Origin: CAYXXN01 sp964469055
Lineage (GTDB): Bacteria > Acidobacteriota > Thermoanaerobaculia > Multivoradales > JAHEKO01
Assembly (NCBI GenBank): GCA_964469055.1
Contig: CAYXXN010000067.1
Coordinates: forward strand, 1-14,356
DNA length: 14,356 nt
Reading direction: 5' to 3'
Of the stretch, positions 6,558 to 13,795 are shown in pieces. How positions within the stretch are numbered: the first letter of the stretch is position 1; every line of letters begins with the position of its first letter. The position numbers and the translations under genes were made by a program. Under the pieces are notes generated by a model, which was not told where the DNA came from, made no database searches, and saw nothing but the letters and a program-made list of their open reading frames with translations.

Positions 6558-7907
6558 CTAGTCCGACGTGGTCGTCGACCAGCGGCTGGTGTCGCCCAGC
6601 TCGAAGCCGTCGGCGAAGATGATCGACTCTTCGAAGCGGTGGAGGCCGCCGCCGCCGTCGACCAGGTAGACCTCGCCCTCCTGGTCCTCGCCGAAGGAGG
6701 TGATGAAGAAGGTCGTGTTGGCGAACTCGGTGCAGGTCCAGTTGCCGCCGCTCTCGGTGGCGAAGTAGACCCGGCCGGAGCAGTTGTCGCCCAGAATGTA
6801 GGTGCCGGCGAGCGACGGCGCCCGGAGCCCGCGATAGCGGTAGCCGCCGGTGACCGCGCAGTTGCCGCTGCTGTTCGGGCAGTCGGGCGAGCCGACGCCG
6901 CCGCTGCTGTAGTCGAGGATGGGGAAGTCGTAGTCGCCGGCCGGACCGCAGCCCGCGGGCTCGAAGGAGGCGTTCGCCTCGTAGCAGTCCCAGCCCCAGT
7001 TGCTGCCGCCGGGGCTGCTCGCGGGCTCGAAGTCGACCTCCTCCCAGTTCTCCTGGCCGACGTCGCCGATAAAGAGGTCGCCGGTCTGCCGGTCGAAGCT
7101 CCAGCGCCAGGGATTGCGCAGCCCCAGGGCCCAGATCTCGTTGCAGGTGCCGTCCGCGTCGCTGGCGAACGGGTTGTCCGGGGGGATCGCGTAGTTGCCG
7201 ACCAGCCCGCAGTCCTCGCTGCCGCGGGTCAGGCGACCGCCGCCGAAGGTGGATCCGGAGACGTCGATGCGCAGCATCTTGCCGTTGAGCGCCAGCGGGT
7301 CCTGGGCGTTCTCGCAGGGATCACCGCCCGAGCCGCCGTCGCCGCGGCCGATGTAGAGGAACCCGTCAGGGCCGAAGAGGATGTTGCCGCCGTTGTGGTT
7401 GCTGAAGTCCTGGACGACGGCGATGATCACGCTCTCCGAGCCCGGGTCGGCGATGTTGGGATTGCCGGTCACGCTGTAGCGGGCGACACGGGTCAAGGAC
7501 GCTGCCGGGTCGCCCTGGCAGTTGTCTGGATTGGGGCCCGGCGGATTGAAGTTGTAGCTCACGTAGAAGAAGCCGTTGTTCTCGTAATCGGGATCGAAGT
7601 CGAGCCCCAGCAGCCCCTGCTCGCCGCCGGCCAGAACCGGTCCGCCGATGTCGTCGCGGATGTCGAGGAACGGCGTCGCCAGCAACTGGGAGCCGTCCCA
7701 GATCTTGATGACCCCCTCCTGCTCGACGATGAACAGGCGGCCGCTGCCGTCCCCGGCGTGCCGCGCCGCCAGGGGAGCGTCGAGGTTGCTGGTCACGATC
7801 GGGTTGATCTCGATGGTGCCGCCGGCCGCGGCCGGGGCGGGAAGGGCCACGACGAGCAGGAACACGGGGAGCCAGCGGCGCGCGGGGCCGGGAACGCTGG
7901 GGATCAT
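6558..7907 (-). CDS. Secreted PQQ-dependent sugar dehydrogenase (glucose/sorbosone type)
   Basis: Predicted 449-aa soluble quinoprotein of the GSDH / aldose sugar dehydrogenase family, a six-bladed beta-propeller that oxidises sugars in the periplasm with PQQ and calcium. The ATG at 7907 is followed directly by a Sec signal (PARRWLPVFLLVVALPAPAAA|GG); the longer open frame is not supported. Family motifs in order are GRLFIVEQEGVIKIWDG, GGEQGLLGLDFDP, NHNGGN (H171, the equivalent of the catalytic base), LYIGRGDGG, LALNGKMLRIDV, LRNPWRW (PQQ-contacting Arg region), DVGQENWEEV and GGYRYRG. Many Cys residues fit an exported protein. The chain ends with IIFADGFELGDTSRWS, a tail discussed in the findings. 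No PQQ synthesis gene is in view, and the true substrate cannot be read from sequence. Confidence 0.9.
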   Translation of the reverse strand: MIPSVPGPARRWLPVFLLVVALPAPAAAGGTIEINPIVTSNLDAPLAARHAGDGSGRLFIVEQEGVIKIWDGSQLLATPFLDIRDDIGGPVLAGGEQGLLGLDFDPDYENNGFFYVSYNFNPPGPNPDNCQGDPAASLTRVARYSVTGNPNIADPGSESVIIAVVQDFSNHNGGNILFGPDGFLYIGRGDGGSGGDPCENAQDPLALNGKMLRIDVSGSTFGGGRLTRGSEDCGLVGNYAIPPDNPFASDADGTCNEIWALGLRNPWRWSFDRQTGDLFIGDVGQENWEEVDFEPASSPGGSNWGWDCYEANASFEPAGCGPAGDYDFPILDYSSGGVGSPDCPNSSGNCAVTGGYRYRGLRAPSLAGTYILGDNCSGRVYFATESGGNWTCTEFANTTFFITSFGEDQEGEVYLVDGGGGLHRFEESIIFADGFELGDTSRWSTTTSD

Positions 7908-7918
7908 GGGCGCCCGGC

Positions 7919-7926
7919 AGTATAGC
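7919..7926. promoter_or_regulatory. Shared divergent -10 region (TATACT on -, TATAGC on +)
   Basis: The 87-bp gap between the dehydrogenase (start 7907, -) and the GT39 gene (start 7995, +) contains AGTATAGC. Read on - it gives TATACT (7924-7919, 5 of 6 matches to the -10 consensus) only 11 nt before the ATG, implying a leader of about 5 nt or less. Read on + it gives TATAGC (7921-7926, 4 of 6), about 68 nt before the GTG. No good -35 box is visible on either strand. Confidence 0.4.
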
Positions 7927-7994
7927 GGAGCGATCCCCGGCCGGCCTGCGCAGGATGCCGCTCCCGGCACCTCCACGGTGTAGCCTCTCGCCCC

Positions 7995-9311
7995 GTGAGT
8001 CGGCGCGCCTGGATCGTCGTCGGTGTCCTCTGGCTGGCGCTCCACGCCACGTTGCTCGTGCTCGGGCAATGGCCCGAGCCCCGGCGCCTGCACGGCGACG
8101 AGCGCATGTATTGGCAAGCCGCCGGCCGCCTGTTGGTGAGCGGCGAGAGCGAGCTCGAGCCCCTGTGGCCGCCGCTCTACGTCTGGTTCGTCGCTGGCTG
8201 CCGGTCCTTGGCCGACGCGCCGTGGCCGGTCGAGCTGGCGCAGACGCTCCTGCTCCTGGCGAGCGCCTGGTTGCTGCGCGACCTCGCGAGGCGCCTGGAG
8301 CTGCCGCCCGGCGCCGCCGATGGCGCCGCGGTCCTCGTGCTCCTCTATCCCACGCTGGCGGCCTTCGCGCACTTCCTCTGGCCCGAGGTGTTGCATCTCG
8401 CCTGGATGCTGGCGGCCGCCTGGATCCTCGTGGCCCGGCGCCGCAGTCTCGTCTGGTGCGCGCTGCTCGGGGCCGTCCTCGGCGCCGCGCTGTTGACCAA
8501 AAGCCTACTCGGGCTGTTCTTGCCGTTGTTCCTGCTGCCCCTGCTTCGGGAAGGGAGCTGGCGCGACCGGGCGGCGCGCCTGGCGACGGCGGGGCTGGCG
8601 CTCGGCCTGACGATCGCCCCCGTGGTCCTCGTGAACTGGCGCCAGCACGGCCGGCCGATGATCGCCAGCAGCGTCCGCTTCAATATCTGGGTAGGGCTGA
8701 ACGACCGTTCGTCGCGCAACTTCGCCGACGAGATCGTTACCGAGGAGTACATCGCCTGGCGACGGAGTGCCCCGGATTTCGCGACCCGGGAGCGGATCCT
8801 GCAGCGCAAGATCGAGGGACGGATCGCCGAGCGTGGCTGGCTCGCAGTGCTGCGCGATCAGCTCGGTCGACAGTACCGCCGGCTGCTCCATCGGGATTCC
8901 TTCTTCACGGACCAGCTGCCGGGAGGGCTGATCCACGCCGCCGGAAGGGGCTACCCGAGGCCTCCCGCTTGGATCGCCGAGTCCTTGCGCTGGGCGCACT
9001 ACCTGAGCTACGGCGCGGTGCTCCTCGCCGCCCCGTTCGGCCTGGCCGCCGCCTGGGCGGAACGGCGTGGTTGGGCATTCCTCGGCGCCTCCTTCCTCGC
9101 CTACCAGGTGGGGATTCTCCTCGTCCTCCACGTCAAGACCCGTTACCTGCTGCAGTTGTTTCCCCTGCTCTTTCTCGCCGCGGCGGCGGCGGCCGCCGGT
9201 TGGACCCGGTGGCGAGCCGAGGGCGGTCGTCCGCCGCTCGGCCCCCTCGGTGTGGCCGGCGCCGGACTCGCCGCCGCGTTACTGCTGGGGCTCGCCTTCC
9301 TCGCTGGCTGA
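7995..9311 (+). CDS. GT39-like polyprenyl-phosphate-sugar glycosyltransferase (GT-C membrane protein)
   Basis: Predicted 438-aa multi-pass membrane protein. It has a first transmembrane helix (about 6-24), then a periplasmic loop with GDERMYWQ (D35, E36), the acidic pair that serves catalysis in GT39/ArnT/PMT-type enzymes. Roughly eight to ten further hydrophobic helices follow, with a WPPLY motif after the loop and a soluble stretch around 215-310. A VKTRYLLQLFPLLFL helix near 378-392 recalls the family's R-Y-x-x-x-x-x-P signature. Such enzymes move a sugar from a lipid-phosphate carrier to a glycan, lipid or protein outside the membrane. The start is GTG at 7995, with no clear Shine-Dalgarno. 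The last 33 bases overlap, antisense, the 3' end of the lipoprotein gene at 9279. Acceptor and donor are unknown. Confidence 0.8.
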   Translation: MSRRAWIVVGVLWLALHATLLVLGQWPEPRRLHGDERMYWQAAGRLLVSGESELEPLWPPLYVWFVAGCRSLADAPWPVELAQTLLLLASAWLLRDLARRLELPPGAADGAAVLVLLYPTLAAFAHFLWPEVLHLAWMLAAAWILVARRRSLVWCALLGAVLGAALLTKSLLGLFLPLFLLPLLREGSWRDRAARLATAGLALGLTIAPVVLVNWRQHGRPMIASSVRFNIWVGLNDRSSRNFADEIVTEEYIAWRRSAPDFATRERILQRKIEGRIAERGWLAVLRDQLGRQYRRLLHRDSFFTDQLPGGLIHAAGRGYPRPPAWIAESLRWAHYLSYGAVLLAAPFGLAAAWAERRGWAFLGASFLAYQVGILLVLHVKTRYLLQLFPLLFLAAAAAAAGWTRWRAEGGRPPLGPLGVAGAGLAAALLLGLAFLAG

Positions 9312-9707
9312 GACGGCGCTCTCGGGCCGCTTGGCGGCGGCTTGGATGATCGGCGTGAACTGTTCGCGCACGCCCTGCAGCGAGATGCTCTCGACGTAGT
9401 AGTAGTAGGTCGTGTCGGGTTCGATCCCGCTATCGACGTACGAGTACTGGCTGGGAGTATCCGTCGTACCCGCTCCCGGGATGGGGTCGGCCGTCAGGCG
9501 CTCGAACGGCCCCTCCTCCGACAGGCCGCGATAGACGTCGAAGCCGAAATTGTCGACCTCGCTGGCGGTGCTCCAGCGCAAGGTGTTCGAGAGGGGGGGC
9601 TCCTCGACGAGGGGCGCCGCCAGCGGGGGCACGGGTACCGGGGCCGTCGAGCGACAAGCGACGGCGAGCAGCAAGATGGGCAGCAGGCGGCGGGCGAACG
9701 ACCTCAT
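9279..9707 (-). CDS. Fibronectin type III-like lipoprotein
   Basis: Predicted 142-aa protein. A signal peptide with a lipobox-like LAVA|C18 is followed by a Pro-rich linker. One fibronectin type III-like domain (about 35-120) follows, with the hallmarks LRWSTASEVDNFGFDVYRG, Y-S-Y-V-D and PDTTYYYYVESIS. The tail is acidic and Gln-rich. The ATG at 9707 overlaps the TGA of the C25 peptidase gene as ATGA, and a strong GGAGG Shine-Dalgarno sits 6 nt upstream, which decides this start. Its place as the coupled downstream partner of a secreted protease suggests an accessory, anchoring or adhesion role, but that is inference. The 3' end, with TAA at 9281-9279, overlaps the opposite-strand glycosyltransferase gene by 33 bp. 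Confidence 0.8.
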   Translation of the reverse strand: MRSFARRLLPILLLAVACRSTAPVPVPPLAAPLVEEPPLSNTLRWSTASEVDNFGFDVYRGLSEEGPFERLTADPIPGAGTTDTPSQYSYVDSGIEPDTTYYYYVESISLQGVREQFTPIIQAAAKRPESAVSASEEGEPQQ

Positions 9708-12334
9708 GAAGGACCTCCGGAGGTGGGAGCTGGTGCGGGGGTCGGCCCCGCCTCGGTCGATGCGCCGGCCGTGTGCTGCGTCGGATCGGCGGGACCCGCG
9801 ACGTCGTCGACGCCGAAGCCGTCGACACCCAACCGTTCGCTCCAGACGTAGACGCCGACGGCCGCCACGTCGCCCTCCGGGTCGGCGGCGAGCTCCGTCT
9901 GGAAGGCGGCACCGGTCACGGCCAGGGTCTCGCGAGCCAGCACGTGGCCGCCGGCGCCGCGCCACTCCACGAGCGCCTGGCCGTCGAAGTCGGCCGCCGG
10001 CACGGCCACGCGCACGACGCCCGGCCGCTCGTCGTCGGCCTCGACGGCGAGCGACAAGCTCGGCAGGGCCACCGGCAGCGCCGGGTCCCCCAGCAGGTTG
10101 TACTGGTCGCGGAACGTGCGGGCACGGACCCGTTGCTTGGCGTGCAGCAAAGCCTCGCCGACGGTCGCTCCCGGCTGGGTGAGCTCCGCGAGCAGGTGCG
10201 AGCTGAAGTCGCGCCCGGGAGCGTTGCGCCACGAGGCTGCGATCACCGCCGCGGCCCCCTTGTCGGCGAGGCGCAAGAACTTCTCGCCGATCGAGTCGGC
10301 GTTCGGATGGTCGAACGGCGCCGAGTAGCAGCTCATGGAGAGCACAATGGCCGGCTTGCCGGTCGGGGCGAGACGATCGAGGTCGTCGAGCGTGAACAGA
10401 TCGTGGTTCTTCTTGAAGTCCGGCGGCCCGGTGCGCCAGATGTAGCGCCCACCGTGCCCCAGGAAGTGCACCAGGAGCTGCCCCTCGTCGAAGGCCTCGA
10501 TGAGGCGGCGGGTGTGGTGCTCGTTGGAGGTCTCGCTCGAGAGTGGGTAGACGCGGACGATGCCGAAGCCGCGCAGGGCGAGATCGGCGGCCAGGGCGTC
10601 GCTCTGCATCTGGTGGTGCTGCGTTTCGTTGGTGATGAAGAGCGAGCGCGCCCGCCACGGGCCGAGCGGCGGTCGGGTCGCGTAGGCGATCGTCTTGGAG
10701 ACGATCGTCTCGACCTCCTCGGGCCGCAGGACGGGGAGGCGGCCGATGGCCAGACTCGGCGCGCCGTCCTCGCCGAACACCACGAAGGCGTTGTCGCTCG
10801 CCGCGTGCCCCTGATAGGTGACGGTGGGCCAGGTGGGGACGAGGCCGCGAATGTTGGCCTCCGGATGGTCGGCGTAGGGAGTACTCTCGTTCTTCGGGAA
10901 CTGCTCGAGCACGTTCTTGAACTCCGGCCCGAAAGCCCAATCCGCGTAGTTGGCGTCGACGACCGTCGGGTTCTTGCTGTCCCAGCTCGCGTCGCCCACC
11001 AGCAGCACGAAGCGGGGCGCCGGCCGTTGCCAGTCTTGCCAGGCGTGGTGGACGAACTCCCGGATCGCCCTCGGCGTCTCGATGCCGTCGCTGAACTCGT
11101 CGTAGACGTCCTCGACGTCGATCAGGGCGACCGCGAGCCCGCGAGAGCGATGGAACTCGGCCAGCGGCTCGACAGCGGCGAGGAGGCTCGGGTGGGCGAT
11201 CATCAGGTAGTCGGCGCGATGGCGGGTCGTCCGCCACTCTGAGGGTGCGTCACGCTGGATGGCCGACGGCGAGCGCAATGCGTCGTCGGCGACCAGCCAC
11301 AGCGCCGGATCCTCGGCCTGGGGCACGCGCAGGGGCGCACCGGCCCGCGCCGTGAAGCGCCGACCATCGGTGCGGTAGGCCCTCGTGCCGTGGGCGGGGT
11401 CGGTCGGGAGCTCGAGGCAAGCGGCCGCCGGCGCCTGCCAGACCACTTGATCCTGGCCCGCGAGCCGCGTCGTGTTGCGCGGGTAGCCGAGCTCGATCCA
11501 GTTCAGGAGCACGACGTCGACCAGCGCCTCGCCCCCCGCAGCGGTCCGTTTGGGCACCCGCACCGTCAACTGATTGGCCGCCGGCTCGAGGGCTCTGCCA
11601 GGAAGCTCCGCCACCTCGATGCGCTGGTCGCCCCTGCCGTTGTCCCAGCGGGCGCTCGCCACCGGCAGGCCGTTCCACAGCACCTCGACCTCGTGATCGT
11701 CCAGCTGCTGGAGCGTGCGCGGCAGCGCCGACCAGCCGCGCAACGAGATCGTCAGGGCGAGAGGTTCGGGGTCGCGCAACGCGAGGTCGGAGAGGTCCAC
11801 GTCGAGCTCGAAGGCGGCGCCCTCGAGATAGGTCAGACGGGACCAGTACCAGATCTCGTCGGTCCGCTCGTCGGCCACCCCCGGGAAGCGCACGCGCAGG
11901 AGGTCCCGCTCCAGGTGGCGCTCGACTCTGGCCTTGGCCGGCGGGCAGCCCGCGGCGGCGGGCGCCTCGCCGCCGTGCCAGGGCGCCTCCGCGTCGAGTT
12001 CCAGCCAGTAGACGTTGTAGGGCGTCGTTTCGTTGAAGTAGGAGACCTCTCCCGGCAGTCGTTCGGCCACGAACTCGAGCCGATCGCCGGGGCCGAAGAC
12101 GCCGTCGCCGCCATCCTCGACCCAGAGCGGCGCCGGGCGGCCGCGCGAAGAGAGCCCCAGGCGCGCGCTGGGCACGCCGGCCGCCGTCAGGCCCGCCGCC
12201 GCCAGCTCCTCGTAGGCGAGCCCGTAGACGCCGGCCTCGAGGATCCGCAGCTTGAAGCGTTCGCCGGCCCGCGCGGCGCCGGTCGCGGCGCCCAGGAGAA
12301 GGAGAGCGAGGGTGAGGGAGAGGCGCGGCCGCAC
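9704..12334 (-). CDS. Secreted C25 (gingipain-type) cysteine peptidase
   Basis: Predicted 876-aa exported protein with a Sec signal (LSLTLALLLLGAATGAARA|GE). The N-terminal 350 or so residues are beta-rich and pro-region-like (opening with FKLRILEAGVYGL, as in many C25 propeptide regions). The peptidase C25 domain follows (about 365-745) with YLMIAHPSLL, FVLLVGDASWD, HFLGHGGRYIW (catalytic H627) and MSCYSAPFDHP (catalytic C669), then NLLGDPALPV, the usual end of the domain. A C-terminal Ig-like strand set (about 750-840) and a Pro/Thr-rich tail end the protein. Clan CD proteases of this type cut after Arg or Lys in gingipains; specificity here is unknown. No type IX sorting domain is recognisable. 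The start is GTG at 12334. The stop overlaps the next gene as ATGA, so the two form a translationally coupled operon. Confidence 0.87.
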   Translation of the reverse strand: MRPRLSLTLALLLLGAATGAARAGERFKLRILEAGVYGLAYEELAAAGLTAAGVPSARLGLSSRGRPAPLWVEDGGDGVFGPGDRLEFVAERLPGEVSYFNETTPYNVYWLELDAEAPWHGGEAPAAAGCPPAKARVERHLERDLLRVRFPGVADERTDEIWYWSRLTYLEGAAFELDVDLSDLALRDPEPLALTISLRGWSALPRTLQQLDDHEVEVLWNGLPVASARWDNGRGDQRIEVAELPGRALEPAANQLTVRVPKRTAAGGEALVDVVLLNWIELGYPRNTTRLAGQDQVVWQAPAAACLELPTDPAHGTRAYRTDGRRFTARAGAPLRVPQAEDPALWLVADDALRSPSAIQRDAPSEWRTTRHRADYLMIAHPSLLAAVEPLAEFHRSRGLAVALIDVEDVYDEFSDGIETPRAIREFVHHAWQDWQRPAPRFVLLVGDASWDSKNPTVVDANYADWAFGPEFKNVLEQFPKNESTPYADHPEANIRGLVPTWPTVTYQGHAASDNAFVVFGEDGAPSLAIGRLPVLRPEEVETIVSKTIAYATRPPLGPWRARSLFITNETQHHQMQSDALAADLALRGFGIVRVYPLSSETSNEHHTRRLIEAFDEGQLLVHFLGHGGRYIWRTGPPDFKKNHDLFTLDDLDRLAPTGKPAIVLSMSCYSAPFDHPNADSIGEKFLRLADKGAAAVIAASWRNAPGRDFSSHLLAELTQPGATVGEALLHAKQRVRARTFRDQYNLLGDPALPVALPSLSLAVEADDERPGVVRVAVPAADFDGQALVEWRGAGGHVLARETLAVTGAAFQTELAADPEGDVAAVGVYVWSERLGVDGFGVDDVAGPADPTQHTAGASTEAGPTPAPAPTSGGPS
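9713..9724 (-). promoter_or_regulatory. Shine-Dalgarno inside a 12-bp palindrome (ACCTCCGGAGGT)
   Basis: The ribosome binding site GGAGG (9718-9714 on -) for the lipoprotein gene lies within the last codons of the peptidase gene, 6 nt before the ATG. It forms half of a perfect 12-bp palindrome. In RNA the two halves could pair only between molecules or as a tight extruded stem, so any masking role is speculative. The Shine-Dalgarno itself is clear. Confidence 0.7.
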
Positions 12335-12359
12335 GTCAGGGTCTCGATGACGGGGCGGA

Positions 12360-12368
12360 AGGATAGCA
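12360..12368 (-). promoter_or_regulatory. Candidate extended -10 (TGCTATCCT) for the C25 operon
   Basis: On the minus strand TGC is followed by TATCCT, an extended -10 form (TGn plus a 4 of 6 hexamer). It sits 25 nt upstream of the GTG start at 12334 and would give a leader of about 19 nt. It lies in the 87-bp divergent gap shared with the + glycosyltransferase gene. No -35 box is evident, which is tolerated by extended -10 promoters. Confidence 0.4.
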
Positions 12369-12398
12369 CTCGCCGCTGGGCCGTCGCCGGCGGCGCGT

Positions 12399-12404
12399 TA
12401 GACT
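12399..12404 (+). promoter_or_regulatory. Weak candidate -10 (TAGACT) for the GT4 gene
   Basis: TAGACT (4 of 6 matches) ends 17 nt before the ATG at 12422 and is the most AT-rich word near that start, implying a leader of about 11 nt. A 9-nt direct repeat CGCCGCTGG flanks it (12371-12379 and 12406-12414). No -35 box is visible. Confidence 0.25.
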
Positions 12405-12421
12405 CCGCCGCTGGATCGCTG

Positions 12422-13795
12422 ATGAGCCCGCTGCCGCGCCGGATCCTCGTCTGCGGGCTGTGCCCGCTGCCCTTCGAGAACACCTCGCAGAACTACGGCC
12501 CGGGCATCCGCACCTGGCAGATGGCCTCGGGGCTGGCCGGCGCCGGTCACGCCGTGCGCGTGGTGGCGATGGTCATTCCCCAGGTCTACGAGGAGGGTGA
12601 GCTCGAGCGCCATGGCGAGCGCGACGGCATCCCCATCCTCCGCCTCGCCGGAGAGGAGTTCTTCGGGTTGGACACCCTGCGCTCCGAGATCGCCGACTGG
12701 GGGCCAGAGGCGCTGGTCGGGGCGACGATCTACGGCTCGCTCGCCCTCGTGCAGTCGGGCAGTGAGCTGCCGCTGTGGGCCGATCAGTTCGGCCACGTCA
12801 TGGCCGAGGCGCAGGCCAAGGCCGCCCTCGAGGGCGAGAACTGGCCGCTGCCACGCTGGTGGCGCATGGTCCATCCGGTGATGAGCCGGGCCGACAAGGT
12901 CTCGACCGTCTCCGAGCGCCAGCGTTGGGCGGCGATCGGCGAGCTCGGCGCCCTAGGGCGTCTCACCGCCGAGACCTGCGGCTACGAGTTCACGGCCGTC
13001 GTCCCGTGCGGGCTCACCGATCCGCCGCCCGTCCGCGTGCGGTCGGTCCTGCGCGGCTCGCGCGTGCCGCAGGACGCCTTCCTCGTGCTGTGGAGCGGCG
13101 GCTTCAACGTGTGGAGCGACGTCGACACCCTCTTCCACGGCCTGGAGTCCGCCATGCGGCAGGACCCGCGCATCCACTTCGTCTCCACGGGCGGCGCCAT
13201 CGCCGGCCACGACGCCGCCACCTACGCGCGGCTCGAGGCCCTGGTCGGCGGCTCGAAGCTGGCGCCGCGTTTCCACCTCGAGGGCTGGGTCAAGAAGGAG
13301 AAGGTGGGCTCCTACCTCGCCGAGGCCGATCTCGGGGTGCTCACCGATCGGCCGATCTACGAAGGCATGCTGGGGAGCAAGAACCGGCTCGTCGAGTGGA
13401 TGGTGGCCGGCCTGCCCCTGCTCTACAACCGGCAGGGCGACCTCGGCGAGCTCTACTCGCGCGAGAGCGTCGGCCTTACCTTCCCGCCGGGCGACGCTCA
13501 GGGGCTCTGCGAGCAGGTCCTTTGGGCGTCGCGCCAGCCCGGCCCGCTCCTCGCCATGGCCGAGCGCGCCCGCGAGTTCGCCCGCCGCGAGTTCTCCTTC
13601 GCCGCCACCACCCGCGACCTGCAGGCCTGGGCGGCGGCACCGCGGCGCGCCCCGGACGCGGCCGTCGGCGGCCGGCTCCGCTCACCGCTCGACTTCGAGG
13701 GGCGGGAGGACCCAGTGACGCAGGCGCGGGCGGCCGGCGAGCGGCATGGTGCCGCGAACGTGCCGCGCTGGCGACGCTGGCTGGGCTGGGGCTAG
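12422..13795 (+). CDS. GT4-type (GT-B) glycosyltransferase
   Basis: Predicted 457-aa soluble glycosyltransferase of the group 1 type. The ATG at 12422 starts the first Rossmann strand (RRILVCGLCP). It is followed by a typical acceptor-side element, GPGIRTWQMASGLAGAGHAVRVV, in which the glycine-rich loop and head-of-helix residues are clear. In the C-terminal half come LVLWSGGFNVWSDVDTLF (start of the second Rossmann domain), RFHLEGWV, then E314, K320 and E325 around the GSKNRLVEWMVAGLP helix, and GDLGELYSRESVGLTFPPGD, which correspond to the nucleotide-sugar binding region of GT4 enzymes. The last 45 or so residues are basic and disordered-looking. It probably builds a surface polysaccharide or glycolipid on the cytoplasmic face. 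Its TAG overlaps the stop of the convergent gene within CTAG. Confidence 0.82.
   Translation: MSPLPRRILVCGLCPLPFENTSQNYGPGIRTWQMASGLAGAGHAVRVVAMVIPQVYEEGELERHGERDGIPILRLAGEEFFGLDTLRSEIADWGPEALVGATIYGSLALVQSGSELPLWADQFGHVMAEAQAKAALEGENWPLPRWWRMVHPVMSRADKVSTVSERQRWAAIGELGALGRLTAETCGYEFTAVVPCGLTDPPPVRVRSVLRGSRVPQDAFLVLWSGGFNVWSDVDTLFHGLESAMRQDPRIHFVSTGGAIAGHDAATYARLEALVGGSKLAPRFHLEGWVKKEKVGSYLAEADLGVLTDRPIYEGMLGSKNRLVEWMVAGLPLLYNRQGDLGELYSRESVGLTFPPGDAQGLCEQVLWASRQPGPLLAMAERAREFARREFSFAATTRDLQAWAAAPRRAPDAAVGGRLRSPLDFEGREDPVTQARAAGERHGAANVPRWRRWLGWG

Noticed and set aside
7908..8396. N-terminal extension of the PQQ dehydrogenase to 612 aa
   Set aside because: It overlaps the GT39 gene antisense and would bury the Sec signal peptide. 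The ATG at 7907 is immediately before the signal.
9177..9200. GCG/GCC run in the GT39 gene as a repeat element
   Set aside because: It simply encodes an alanine run in a membrane segment and shows no longer periodic structure.
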